Source: Scatosoma sp045632265 (GTDB lineage: Bacteria; Bacillota; Clostridia; Christensenellales; Borkfalkiaceae). Taken from it: 64,000 nucleotides of DNA. Shown here one piece after another: positions 6,967 through 14,971 of this stretch (within the stretch, counting starts at the first letter, position 1; each line of letters begins with the position of its first letter). The notes under the pieces are model-generated. The model was not told the DNA's origin. It saw only the letters and a list, made by a program, of their open reading frames with translations, and did no database searches. The DNA is taken from assembly GCA_045632265.1 (NCBI GenBank), contig JAZQWG010000001.1, positions 1 through 64,000 on the forward strand, in the 5' to 3' direction. Made by a program: the position numbers and the translations under genes.

Positions 6967-6995
6967 ATTATAGCACGAGTATAACGTTTTGTCAA
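6967..6995 (-). promoter_or_regulatory. Promoter of the SecB-like gene
   Basis: TTGACA (6995-6990), 17 bases, TATAAT (6972-6967): a perfect consensus. The rest of 7000-7180 is AT-rich with long T-runs and no gene. Confidence 0.9.
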
Positions 6996-7180
6996 TACAC
7001 ACGCTACTTTTAATAGTATATAAACGCTTTTTCTTCTCTTTAAACAAAAAAATAGAACTTTTTTCCATAAAAAATCATAAAATACTAGTGTTTTGCCGGT
7101 AAAAAATCCCCCCCCTAAAAACATTCCTAAAAATTTTTTTAATTTTTTTTAATTTTTTTTAAAAAAGTGCGAAAAAATGC

Positions 7181-7209
7181 TTGCTTTTCTTTTTTGGATG
7201 TGGTATAGT
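7181..7209 (+). promoter_or_regulatory. Promoter of the Val-Gly-Cys-Leu tRNA operon
   Basis: TTGCTT (7181-7186), 17 bases, TATAGT (7204-7209), 15 bases before the tRNA-Val 5' end. Confidence 0.75.
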
Positions 7210-7224
7210 ATAAAAGCTTTCGAC

Positions 7225-7300
7225 GGAAGCTTAGCTCAGCTGGGAGAGCATCTGCCTTACAAGCAGAGGGTCACAGGTTCGATCCCTGTAGCTTCCACCA
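7225..7300 (+). tRNA. tRNA-Val (anticodon TAC)
   Basis: Complete cloverleaf with acceptor GGAAGCT, anticodon arm TCTGC-CTTACAA-GCAGA, T-loop TTCGATC and encoded CCA. First gene of a four-tRNA operon. Confidence 0.97.
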
Positions 7301-7323
7301 ACAAAAACAGTGCGGATGAATAT

Positions 7324-7398
7324 GCGGGAATAGCTCAGTGGTAGAGCGTCACCTTGCCAAGGTGAATGTCGCGGGTTCGAATCTCGTTTCCCGCTCCA
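7324..7398 (+). tRNA. tRNA-Gly (anticodon GCC)
   Basis: Acceptor GCGGGAA, anticodon arm TCACC-TTGCCAA-GGTGA, T-loop TTCGAAT, encoded CCA. Second gene of the tRNA operon. Confidence 0.97.
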
Positions 7399-7452
7399 AG
7401 TATCCGTACTGTTTTTTCTTTTATTTCAGCCTCGTCAAAAACAGGCAGAGAT

Positions 7453-7526
7453 GGCGCCATAGCCAAGCGGTAAGGCACGGGTCTGCAAAACCTTCACCCC
7501 CAGTTCAAATCTGGGTGGCGCCTCCA
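7453..7526 (+). tRNA. tRNA-Cys (anticodon GCA)
   Basis: Acceptor GGCGCCA, anticodon loop CTGCAAA, T-loop TTCAAAT, encoded CCA. Followed by a strong terminator-like hairpin before tRNA-Leu. Confidence 0.97.
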
Positions 7527-7532
7527 AAAGAA

Positions 7533-7566
7533 AACTCTGCACCAAACTGGTGCGGAGTTCTTTTTT
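7533..7566 (+). terminator. Terminator between tRNA-Cys and tRNA-Leu
   Basis: AACTCTGCACCA pairs with TGGTGCGGAGTT around AAC and is followed by C-T6. No clear promoter is seen before tRNA-Leu, so some read-through is likely, or the hairpin acts in processing. Confidence 0.75.
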
Positions 7567-7579
7567 AAACTTAATACAT

Positions 7580-7666
7580 GCCGCTGTGGTGGAATAGGCA
7601 GACGCAAGGGACTTAAAATCCCTCGATGGAAACATCGTGCCGGTTCAAGTCCGGCCAGCGGCACCA
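7580..7666 (+). tRNA. tRNA-Leu (anticodon TAA)
   Basis: Class II tRNA of 87 bases including CCA. Acceptor GCCGCTG, anticodon arm AGGGA-CTTAAAA-TCCCT, long variable arm CGATGGAAACATCG, T-arm CCGG-TTCAAGT-CCGG. Its last 21 bases are repeated twice downstream. Confidence 0.97.
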
Positions 7667-7667
7667 C

Positions 7668-7703
7668 AAAACCCCTATCCTCTTTGAGGTTAGGGGTTTT
7701 GTA
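7668..7703 (+). terminator. Terminator of the tRNA operon
   Basis: AAAACCCCTATCCTC pairs with GAGGTTAGGGGTTTT around a short loop. Copies of this hairpin recur at about 7870-7902 and 8072-8104 as part of the tandem repeat. Confidence 0.85.
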
Positions 7704-7723
7704 TTGTTATCTGTAGTTGGACG

Positions 7724-7846
7724 GACTTGAGGGTGGGAGCCGCGAACGGGAGTGAGCGTTTTGCCTTACGGAACCTGATTATTGCTCTCCCCATTAGGCA
7801 AAATGGACAATTGATAATTGTCCAGCGGGGCGTCTCCGCTAAAGGA
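7724..7846 (+). repeat. tRNA-associated palindromic repeat, copy B1
   Basis: Begins CGGACTTGAGGGTGGGAGCC and ends just before CAAGTCC of the repeated tRNA tail, so its left end is the reverse complement of the tRNA-Leu T-arm. Internal features are GCGTTTTGCC / GGCAAAAT, the palindrome GGACAATTGATAATTGTCC and AGCGGGGCGTCTCCGCT. The same series occurs in inverted orientation beside tRNA-Gly (53226-53371). Non-coding. Confidence 0.65.
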
Positions 7847-7925
7847 ACAAGTCCGGCCAGCGGCACCACAAAACCCCTATCCTCGTTGAGGTTAGGGGTT
7901 TTGTATTGTTATCTGTAGTTGGACG

Positions 7926-8048
7926 GACTTGAGGGTGGGAGCCGCGAACGGGAGTGAGCGTTTTGCCTTACGGAGCTTGATTATTACTCTCCCCATTAGG
8001 CAAAATGGACGATTGATAATTGTCCAGCGGGGCGCCTCCGCTAAAGGA
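7926..8048 (+). repeat. tRNA-associated palindromic repeat, copy B2
   Basis: Second tandem copy, identical to B1 except for a few bases. Changes inside the palindrome (GGACGATTGATAATTGTCC) reduce its symmetry at one position. Confidence 0.65.
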
Positions 8049-8190
8049 ACAAGTCCGGCCAGCGGCACCACAAAACCCCTATCCTCGTTGAGGTTAGGGG
8101 TTTTGTATTAACCTCCGTAATCCGAACGGACTTGAGAGCAAAAACCCCACCAAAAAACGTTCAATACACTTCTTTATAGCGACGATAAAC

Positions 8191-8226
8191 CCCTCCAACG
8201 GTAAGCGTTAGAGGGGCTGATTTTTA
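8191..8226 (+). terminator. Terminator-like hairpin in the gene-free stretch
   Basis: CCCCTCCAACG and CGTTAGAGGGG fold around a short loop and are followed by CTGATTTTT. The stretch 8111-8530 holds no gene that I can support. A second stem, TATACCCTTCC / GGAAGGGTATA, lies at about 8410-8449. Confidence 0.5.
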
Positions 8227-8533
8227 GGTGTTTTTCGCCCGATTTTATCGTTTTGCAGGCAACTCCTTTACAATCGTTTAAACGCCCCAAGAAAGCGCAT
8301 GTCTTGCTTCTTGAAGACTTTCTTCACCCTGGCAAAAATCCTCTTAAAAGGCTCTAATTTACCCCAAGAAGCCCCTTCTCCTCCCTTTCAGCCGCGCAGA
8401 TATAAACAATATACCCTTCCAACGCATCTAACATCGGAAGGGTATATACATTATTTATTGTTTTTCTAGAAAGCTTCTTAACCCTTGCAACAAAACGAGA
8501 GGTCGCTTTCTTCGTCACACTAGCCTTTGCTTG

Positions 8534-9271
8534 TTATCTTTTCTTGTGACGGGGGTGTTTCTTACCGTTCTTGCAAGACTTCTTAATTACGCAAACGTAA
8601 TAACATGCAGCAAAAGCAACGCCTATAACCATGAGAACGCATGTAGCGATTCCTGCCATAAGATAAATCTTAGTCGCCTTAGGGTTTGCGCCACAAACAT
8701 CACACTTTCCATCGATGTCCATATCAGAACATTCAGCGATCTTCACTGCGCATACGTCACAAGTATGGTCCTTGTTCGCATCAGGATGGCCAAGTGCAGG
8801 AACTACTTTTTGAGCAACGAGAATTTCGTTGCATACGGAGCAGTGCTTCCCTTGCGTAAGGCCGGTATTCAAGCAATCTGCCGCTACTGCCGCATCGATA
8901 ACTTTGGTATGACCAAGCGATGCAACTACTTCTTGCGCAACGAGAACCTTGTTACATACGGAGCAGTGCTTCCCTTCCGTAAGACCAGTTTTGGTACAGG
9001 TAGCCGCTACAGCCGTGTCGACAACTTCAGTATGACCAAGCGCCGCAACTTCGTCGTCAACGTAACTGTCTCCGCAATCACAGGTGTAGGTGGTATAACC
9101 ATCTTCCGTGCAGGTGGGTTCAGTTACTTCTGCTTCGTAGGTGTGGGTGTGGTCAAGCGCAGGAACATCTTCTTGTTCTGCAGCGGAAACCGTCACTTGA
9201 TTGACGATAACTACTCCAAGAACCATCATCAACGCCAACGGCAACAACAAAATGCGCTTTAAAATTTTCAT
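8534..9271 (-). CDS. Surface protein with Cys-rich CSVCN repeats and C-terminal anchor
   Basis: A 245-residue protein with a signal peptide (1-31, ending VSA), Cys-rich modules, one transmembrane segment (about 204-226) and a basic tail ending KKHPRHKKR. Three degenerate modules of about 40 residues show C..C pairs in the pattern T-C...G-L-T-x-G-K-H-C-S-V-C-N-x-x-L-V-A-Q...LGH. A final part carries CDVCAVKIAECSDMDIDGKC. Such repeats are common in surface proteins of gut Clostridia and probably bind metal, but no activity is known to me. AAGGAGA precedes the start. Confidence 0.7.
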   Translation of the reverse strand: MKILKRILLLPLALMMVLGVVIVNQVTVSAAEQEDVPALDHTHTYEAEVTEPTCTEDGYTTYTCDCGDSYVDDEVAALGHTEVVDTAVAATCTKTGLTEGKHCSVCNKVLVAQEVVASLGHTKVIDAAVAADCLNTGLTQGKHCSVCNEILVAQKVVPALGHPDANKDHTCDVCAVKIAECSDMDIDGKCDVCGANPKATKIYLMAGIATCVLMVIGVAFAACYYVCVIKKSCKNGKKHPRHKKR

Positions 9272-9338
9272 AACTTTTTCTCCTTATCAAATATCCATTA
9301 AAGTTTGAAAATAAAATACACTATAATACTACTACTTT

Positions 9339-9367
9339 ATTTTACCACTTGAATATTCTTTTGTCAA
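9339..9367 (-). promoter_or_regulatory. Promoter of the Cys-rich surface protein
   Basis: TTGACA (9367-9362), 17 bases, TAAAAT (9344-9339). The remaining intergenic DNA to 9546 shows nothing else that I can name. Confidence 0.8.
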
Positions 9368-9547
9368 TAATAAAATTGAATAAGTTATGTATATTATCGT
9401 AAAACATCCTTATTTTTTCGCAAATCTTATATCTTTTCTCCACATCTTGAGGATTTGCAATATAATTGCATGCATAACTTCGTGTCACCGCCGCTTACTT
9501 GACTAGTTTTAAGACTGCTAACAAGAGCATTTTCCTCAAAGTAAAAG

Positions 9548-9578
9548 GAATGAGCCCTGCACGGTACAGGACTCATTC
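9548..9578 (-). terminator. Terminator of the acyltransferase gene
   Basis: On the minus strand GAATGAGTCCTG pairs with CAGGGCTCATTC and is followed by CTTTTACTTT. Confidence 0.7.
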
Positions 9579-9640
9579 GCAAATTTAATATTTTTCGTCT
9601 AAACTTTTTTAGGTCTACTTCAATAGACTGGTTTTTGGTT

Positions 9641-10828
9641 TTATCCCCTCTTTTTCGAGGTCAAATTGTCCAAATAGCAAACCCACTTTACGCTCGTGCG
9701 CAAATCGGGCAACGGGTAAATGTATATCAGCTTTCCGTTGTGGTATATGTCAAAATGCTCGCCGGGTGTGATGGGGAATGCCCCTATCCTTTCCGACTTG
9801 ACGGAAAATTCTATCTTCTCTCCGTGAAGCGTTCCCGACAGCTTGAAAATATCTTTATCCATATACACTTCGCCTTCGCCTGCGTGCGAATCCATAAACC
9901 CGTCCTCGCCGCAACAGCCAAGCCTTGCCTTCGTCGATATGCACTCCGTTTCCGTGTCGATTGAAGCTTGTTGCCAAGCAAACCACTCGTTCACGCTAGC
10001 AAACGGCGCGTCGTGCAAGCGGTAAAAAGTATCCAACGTCGCGTCCAAACCACACGAACAACGAATGTGATTTCCCTCGGCGGTAATCTTCCCTTCTTGC
10101 AGGCACTTCGGGCACTTGAAAAGGATTTTATCCACACCATTCGCCATGGTATCGCACTTAAATTCCACGCCCTGCATTGCCGCTTCGTCGTCGTGGAATA
10201 TCGCCTTTTCGGTGATTTCTCTAATTTCCGCAACGTCCGTATTTGCAACCTCTTCAGCGGTGAGCAAACGTCTAACGGAGAGGTGAATTTTACCTATTCT
10301 ATCCTCGCCTTTATTGCGCCACTTCGGGAAGGTACAGTAAGCGCCGTCGGCGTTCCAAGCATAGAGGTCGACACCAAGCTTCTTGATAAGCTCCGCCGTG
10401 CCGTCCGTAACGGGAAGGGTATGCCCGTAGCAGGACAATCTCCCCTCGGGGAAAATGACGATAACCGCATTTTCCTTCTTTGCGCGCAAGATATTTTTAA
10501 TGGTGGAAATATCGGCGGTGAACATTTTTTTCGTAATCACGTGCATCAGCTTTACGAGATTTGCCGTAGAGGGATTGCGGATAATATGCTCGCTGACGAT
10601 ATAGGTAGGACGAACGGGGTACAGCGTGAGCGCTGAAAGAATGTGATCCACGTCGCAGGTATGCGAAGCCACCACAATCGCAGGTCCTTTTATCTCCTTC
10701 GCTATCTTGTTATCGTAGGTAATATTGTATTTCTTGGTATATTTGCGCTTAAAAATAGGATATATAGTCGCATACAGCAAGGGATTTACCTTGCCGATTT
10801 TTTTGTTTGCTGTTTTTTTCTTTTCCAT
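9641..10828 (-). CDS. PlsC-like acyltransferase with C-terminal zinc ribbon
   Basis: A 395-residue protein of the lysophospholipid acyltransferase family, which acylates lysophosphatidate-type substrates at the membrane. The catalytic H-x4-D motif is SHTCDVD and the substrate motif is FPEGRLS. After the acyltransferase domain (about 30-225) come CPKC and CSC pairs (a small zinc ribbon) and a C-terminal beta-rich part of unknown role. Typical PlsC is about 200-250 residues, so this is an extended form. Start 10828 is chosen because an upstream ATG at 10852 lies ahead of the predicted transcription start. Confidence 0.75.
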   Translation of the reverse strand: MEKKKTANKKIGKVNPLLYATIYPIFKRKYTKKYNITYDNKIAKEIKGPAIVVASHTCDVDHILSALTLYPVRPTYIVSEHIIRNPSTANLVKLMHVITKKMFTADISTIKNILRAKKENAVIVIFPEGRLSCYGHTLPVTDGTAELIKKLGVDLYAWNADGAYCTFPKWRNKGEDRIGKIHLSVRRLLTAEEVANTDVAEIREITEKAIFHDDEAAMQGVEFKCDTMANGVDKILFKCPKCLQEGKITAEGNHIRCSCGLDATLDTFYRLHDAPFASVNEWFAWQQASIDTETECISTKARLGCCGEDGFMDSHAGEGEVYMDKDIFKLSGTLHGEKIEFSVKSERIGAFPITPGEHFDIYHNGKLIYIYPLPDLRTSVKWVCYLDNLTSKKRG

Positions 10829-10854
10829 AATTACTTCCCAAAACCTTTTCATTT

Positions 10855-10883
10855 ATCATAGCATAAACAATAAAGATTGTCAA
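10855..10883 (-). promoter_or_regulatory. Promoter of the acyltransferase gene
   Basis: TTGACA (10883-10878), 17 bases, TATGAT (10860-10855). Confidence 0.8.
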
Positions 10884-10945
10884 TTCTTTTTTAAAAAATC
10901 AAGCCCGACGAATTGCAAAAAGAAGATATTCAACACGGACATACC

Positions 10946-11970
10946 CTATCCGTTTAGTATCCCTATCGCTTTTTCCACAAGCCCGTCCGTCAGTCCACCG
11001 TTGCGTGCATCCGTTTTAATATGACACGCCGTCAACCCGCAACCGTCGTAGGACAACAAGTGGTGATACAGCTGAGCATACACCGAATTGATAAAAGCTT
11101 TGCCCAACACGTGACCAAGCACACCGTTATGCGAGAAGATAATAATTCTCTTATTCAAATCCTTATCAATGGTATCCAGCAACTGTTCAATTTTGTTGAC
11201 GGTAGCGTTGTTTTCCGCTTCCACAACGATATTTGCGCTGTCCGCAATCGTCATAATCGCAAACAGGGACTTCAAGGCGTTGAGGTCGTTGTTTGTCATA
11301 ATATGCTCGTGCGAGTCTTCCATGTTTGCAAGCAAAATGCCCAAGTACTTTGCTTTGTCAAGGGAAACGTCGCTTAAATGCTTTTGCGAGTTGGGATTTC
11401 CGTTTTTGATAAACAAACGGATATTTTCATCCTTTGCCCGTTTTCCGTGAAAATACTTTGAATGGAATTTAAGACGTCCTCTCTATCCATATCCGCAAGA
11501 ATGACGATATTTTTCTTCCCTTCCAAGAAAGACAAATCGTAAACCAAGTGCGGCCCGATGGACGACCAGTTTAAAAATACGTAGTGGTTGGACAAGTTGA
11601 TTACACCGAGATTGTTCAAGCGCTTATCGATTGTCGATTGCAAAATATCGGTAGTGAAACCGATTAACGCGCCCGAGAAGATGAGCATTTGAATAATCGC
11701 CAAAACGAGCTTAATAATAAAGCAAGCAAAGTCATCGGCGTTTTGCACGAAATCATACAAGCCGTCGGCCGACATCGTATAGGTGAAAATATAGGCAAGC
11801 TCGTCCACGAAGGAATTGCCCGTCACCGCAGTTAATATCCCCGTAAAGAGGAAGATTACCACCAAGTTTACCGCAATCAACGAAAGCGCGATGGCAACCC
11901 GTGGATAGGAATACCACAAAATCATAAGCGGATTGCTGTTCTTTTTGTTTTGTTTTTCAGCCCTTGCCAT
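10946..11970 (-). pseudogene. CASTOR/POLLUX-type channel with RCK-like domain, frameshifted
   Basis: Two overlapping frames read as one protein. The first (start 11970, AAGGAG upstream) has two transmembrane segments around residues 28-50 and 85-110 with a pore-like stretch between, then YVFLNWSSIGPHLVYDL, a Rossmann-type RCK start. Its frame closes after an unrelated tail. The same homology resumes in the -1 frame as KDENIRLFIKNGNPNSQKHL and continues to 10946. The shift lies near 11440-11446, at GGAAAAC. The C-terminus looks short for the family. This could be a decayed gene, a sequencing error or -1 recoding; I favour decay or error. Confidence 0.55.
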
Positions 11971-12010
11971 ACTTTTCACTCCTTATTATATCACGATTTT
12001 TTTCAAAAAC

Positions 12011-12039
12011 ATTATACACAGTTTTTCAAAAAATCAAGA
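12011..12039 (-). promoter_or_regulatory. Probable promoter of the channel gene
   Basis: TATAAT at 12016-12011. The -35 is weak: TCTTGA with a 17-base spacer or TTGATT with 15. Confidence 0.5.
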
Positions 12040-12150
12040 CCTTTGACAAAAACGACTCCCTTAAAGTAGTTAAAAAAAACCCTTGCAAAATATTTTTTTG
12101 AAAATTTTTAAATTTTTTTAAATTTTTTTTGAAAAATGGGGTTAAAACGC

Positions 12151-12179
12151 TTTACAACTTTAGCGTAATAAAGTATAAT
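12151..12179 (+). promoter_or_regulatory. Promoter of the amino-acid ABC operon
   Basis: TTTACA (12151-12156), 17 bases, TATAAT (12174-12179). Confidence 0.8.
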
Positions 12180-12245
12180 AAGCTTACTTCAGTTGAATAA
12201 AGTGCTGAGGTGAAAAACGAAAAACATTTTAAGGGAGATAATATT

Positions 12246-13049
12246 ATGAAAAAAATTTTGGCAAAAGTTGTAGGTGGTATCTTGGCATTGGCAAGCGTGT
12301 TCTCTTTCGCAGCTTGTAACAACAGTGGCGACAAGCGCACGATTACCGTTGGCTATACCGATTACGCACCCATGAACTATGAAGAAAACGGCGTGTTGGT
12401 TGGTTTCGATACCGAGCTTGCAAAAGCAGTATTTGAAGACCTTGGCTATGAAGTTCGTTTCAAGCTTATCGAATGGTCCAACAAATACACCGAATTGAAC
12501 TCCGGTACAATTGACTGCGTATGGAACGGTTTCACCGCAAACTGTGCGGACGACGACGGCGTTCAAAGAGCAGACAAAGTAGACTTTACCTATAACTACA
12601 TGACCAACGCACAATGCATCTTGCGTTTGAACAGCACCGCTGACGTTGCAGATAAGGCTTCCTTCGGTGAAGTTACCATCGCATACGAAGCAGGCTCCGC
12701 TGCGGAAGGCTTTGTTGCCGATATCACGGGCGCAAACCTCAAGGAAGTTGGTTCTCAAATGAACGCAGTAATGGAAGTTAAAGCAGGTACTGCTCAATAC
12801 GCAGTGGTTGACTACTTGCTTGCAAAATCCCTTGCAGGTCAAAGCGACTACGCAAACCTCGTTATCAACGAAGGCATCACGATTGACGCAGAATACTATG
12901 CAATCGGTTTCAAGAAAGGCAGCGATTTAACGGCAAAGGTAAACGAAAAGCTGGTTGCATACGCTGCAAACGGTACGTTGGCTACGTTGGCTGCTAAATA
13001 TGGTCTTAGCAACCAAGTTATCACCGACTACGCGGATCAAATTAAGTAA
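12246..13049 (+). CDS. Amino-acid ABC transporter, substrate-binding lipoprotein
   Basis: A 267-residue family-3 solute-binding protein. The signal peptide ends at the lipobox FSFAAC, then the mature protein opens TVGYTDYAPMNYEENGVLVG with GFDTELAKAVFEDLG, the classic start of polar amino-acid binding proteins. It delivers an amino acid to the permease and ATPase that follow in the same operon (25 and 2 bases apart). Start 12246 follows AGGGAGA; an upstream in-frame ATG lacks a site. Substrate identity cannot be read from sequence. Confidence 0.9.
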   Translation: MKKILAKVVGGILALASVFSFAACNNSGDKRTITVGYTDYAPMNYEENGVLVGFDTELAKAVFEDLGYEVRFKLIEWSNKYTELNSGTIDCVWNGFTANCADDDGVQRADKVDFTYNYMTNAQCILRLNSTADVADKASFGEVTIAYEAGSAAEGFVADITGANLKEVGSQMNAVMEVKAGTAQYAVVDYLLAKSLAGQSDYANLVINEGITIDAEYYAIGFKKGSDLTAKVNEKLVAYAANGTLATLAAKYGLSNQVITDYADQIK

Positions 13050-13074
13050 CAAATCACTTTAAAGGAATTTTATA

Positions 13075-13773
13075 ATGGAATTTATCACAGTTACGCAAAG
13101 CCTTTTCGAAGGCTTTGCGATTACTTGTTTATTGTTCATTTTTACCTTAATTTTCTCGTTGCCGTTGGGGCTTTTGATTTCCTTCTGCACGATGAGTAAG
13201 GTAAAGGTTGTGAAAGGAGTTTTCAAGGTTTTCGTATGGGTTATCCGTGGCGTGCCTTTGATGTTACAGCTTTTTATCGTGTACTACCTTCCTGGTATGC
13301 TCTCCCCTACGGGTATTAACCCGTTTGGGAAAATTGACAACTACTTTTATTTCAATCTCGGTCTTGACAACGGCGGCGCATTGCTTGCAACGCTTATCGC
13401 CTTCGTTATCAACTATGCGGCATATTTCTCGGAAATTTTCCGCGGCGGTATTGAAAGCATCCCCAAAGGACAATATGAAGCGGGACAAGTCCTTGGTATG
13501 ACCAAAGGACAAATTTTTAAAAAAGTTGTTTTGATGCAGGTTGTAAAACGCATCATGCCCCCTATCAGCAACGAAGTTATCACCCTCGTAAAAGATACGG
13601 CGTTGGCAAGAGTTATCGGCGTTATCGAAATTATCAGAAAAGCGGACTTGTTTGCAAGCAAAGCCATTATTTGGCCTTTGTTCTACGCAGGCGTATTCTA
13701 CTTAATTTTCGTCGGCGTGTTGACCATTCTCTTCAACTTTATCGAGAAAAAATTATCCTACTATAAGGTGTAA
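13075..13773 (+). CDS. Amino-acid ABC transporter, permease
   Basis: A 232-residue HisM/GlnP-type inner-membrane permease with about five transmembrane helices. It has VIRGVPLMLQLFIVYYLP near the N-terminus and the cytoplasmic EAA loop YEAGQVLGMTKGQIFKKVVL that docks the ATPase. The last residues end two bases before the ATPase start, indicating coupled translation. Confidence 0.92.
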   Translation: MEFITVTQSLFEGFAITCLLFIFTLIFSLPLGLLISFCTMSKVKVVKGVFKVFVWVIRGVPLMLQLFIVYYLPGMLSPTGINPFGKIDNYFYFNLGLDNGGALLATLIAFVINYAAYFSEIFRGGIESIPKGQYEAGQVLGMTKGQIFKKVVLMQVVKRIMPPISNEVITLVKDTALARVIGVIEIIRKADLFASKAIIWPLFYAGVFYLIFVGVLTILFNFIEKKLSYYKV

Positions 13774-13775
13774 CT

Positions 13776-14576
13776 ATGGCGTTTTTGGAAGTAAAAGATA
13801 TTATAAAAAATTTCGGGGATACGCAGGTTTTGAAGGGCGTTTCCTTTGAAATGAATAAGGGCGAGGTAGTTTCCATCATCGGCTCTTCGGGGAACGGTAA
13901 AACTACCCTTCTCCGTTGTTTGAACTTCTTAGAACTCCCCGACAGCGGTACGATTACCGTAGACGGAAACGTTATTTTCCCTTTTTCGGATAACCCCAAA
14001 AAGCCTAACAAGAGCCGTCTTACTTTTGGTATGGTATTCCAAAACTTCAACCTCTTCCCGCAGTACACTGCCCTTCGTAACGTTACGCTTGCGATGGATT
14101 TGCGCGATGAAAACGAGTTAAAGGAACAAAAAGTAAAAGGTGCGAAGAAAAAACAACTCTTGAAAGAGCTTCGCGCGAAAAATGAGGAAATGGCAATGGC
14201 GTTGCTTACCCGCGTGGGACTTGCCGATAAAATGGGCAATTACCCCTGCCAGTTGTCGGGCGGTCAGCAACAACGTGTCGCTATCGCAAGGGCGCTTGCC
14301 CTCTCTCCCGATATTTTATGCTTTGACGAGCCGACTTCGGCGCTCGACCCTGAGCTTACGGGCGAGGTTTTGAAGGTCATCAAGGGCTTGATTGACAAGG
14401 ATAGAACGATTATCATCGTAACCCACGAAATGGGTTTTGCCCGTAGCGTTTCGGACAAAATTATTTTCATGGCGGACGGTGTTATCGAGGAAATGGGCAC
14501 TCCCGAGCAAATTTTCGATGCCCCTACTTCCCCGAAAACACAAGCATTTTTGGCGAAAGCGGACGAAAACGAATGA
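13776..14576 (+). CDS. Amino-acid ABC transporter, ATP-binding protein
   Basis: A 266-residue GlnQ/HisP-type ATPase. Walker A is GSSGNGKTT, the signature is LSGGQQQR, Walker B is ILCFDEPTSALD and the H-loop is IIVTHEMG. An insertion of about 25 charged residues (DENELKEQKVKGAKKKQLLK region) lies between the Q-loop and the signature motif, as in some clostridial members. It completes a one-binding-protein, one-permease, one-ATPase importer. Confidence 0.93.
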   Translation: MAFLEVKDIIKNFGDTQVLKGVSFEMNKGEVVSIIGSSGNGKTTLLRCLNFLELPDSGTITVDGNVIFPFSDNPKKPNKSRLTFGMVFQNFNLFPQYTALRNVTLAMDLRDENELKEQKVKGAKKKQLLKELRAKNEEMAMALLTRVGLADKMGNYPCQLSGGQQQRVAIARALALSPDILCFDEPTSALDPELTGEVLKVIKGLIDKDRTIIIVTHEMGFARSVSDKIIFMADGVIEEMGTPEQIFDAPTSPKTQAFLAKADENE

Positions 14577-14586
14577 GGTAATAAAA

Positions 14587-14868
14587 ATGGTAAAAGATTA
14601 CAAACCTATGTTAGAGGAACTGTACTCCGAATTTCTGAAATTAGAAACCTTAGAGGAGTGCGAAAGCTTCCTTCTTGACCTTTGCACGATGAAGGAATTG
14701 CAATCGATGGGGCAACGCTTAATGGCGGCAAAAATGCTACTCGAAGGCAAAACCTACAACGAAGTGATTGAAGCAACGGACATTTCCTCGGCAACCTTGG
14801 CACGCGTATCCAAATGCGTACGCTACGGCGACGGCGGTTATGCAAACGTTATCAAAAAAGAAAAGTGA
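14587..14868 (+). CDS. YerC/YecD-type TrpR-like regulator
   Basis: A 93-residue DNA-binding protein of the TrpR superfamily as found in Firmicutes. Visible are FLLDLCTMKELQSMGQRLMA and the helix-turn-helix LLEGKTYNEVIEATDISSATLARVSKCVRYG. It starts 10 bases after the ATPase stop with GAGG upstream and ends before a strong terminator, so it belongs to the transporter operon. It may sense the imported amino acid, but that is inference; YerC proteins have no firmly known ligand. Confidence 0.85.
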   Translation: MVKDYKPMLEELYSEFLKLETLEECESFLLDLCTMKELQSMGQRLMAAKMLLEGKTYNEVIEATDISSATLARVSKCVRYGDGGYANVIKKEK

Positions 14869-14876
14869 GAGTGAAA

Positions 14877-14904
14877 AACAGGGCGTTTAAAACGCCCTGT
14901 TTTT
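14877..14904 (+). terminator. Terminator of the amino-acid ABC operon
   Basis: AACAGGGCGTTT pairs perfectly with AAACGCCCTGTT and continues as a T-run. Confidence 0.92.
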
Positions 14905-14971
14905 AATTCTTCCGTGGTTTCCCAGCTTGTTCAACGCATACCTGCCCTGCCTTTTATGGCGTAACAAGCCA

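Larger units (their letters stand above)
7646..8110 (+). repeat. Tandem 202-base repeat carrying the tRNA-Leu 3' end
   Basis: The 21-base tRNA-Leu tail CAAGTCCGGCCAGCGGCACC(A) occurs at 7646, 7848 and 8050, exactly 202 bases apart. Each copy is followed by the same terminator hairpin (AAAACCCCTA.../...TAGGGGTTTT) and, in the first two units, by a palindromic element. Units 1 and 2 differ at only a few positions. The third copy keeps the tRNA tail and terminator and then diverges. Read as tandem duplication or repeated insertion at the tRNA 3' end; no integrase or other gene is present. Confidence 0.85.

Noticed and set aside
7646..8110. CRISPR array at the tandem repeats downstream of tRNA-Leu
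   Set aside because: The repeated unit is 202 bases with nearly identical content throughout. There is no short repeat/variable spacer pattern and no cas genes.
8531..9262. Long plus-strand frame of 243 codons opposite the Cys-rich protein
   Set aside because: It is the antisense shadow of the repeat-rich gene on the minus strand. It has no ribosome binding site, and the minus-strand product has a clear signal peptide and motif repeats.
11374..11446. Programmed -1 frameshifting as the firm explanation for the channel gene
   Set aside because: GGAAAAC is only a marginal slippery heptamer, and no downstream stimulatory stem or upstream Shine-Dalgarno was clear. A simple indel is more likely.
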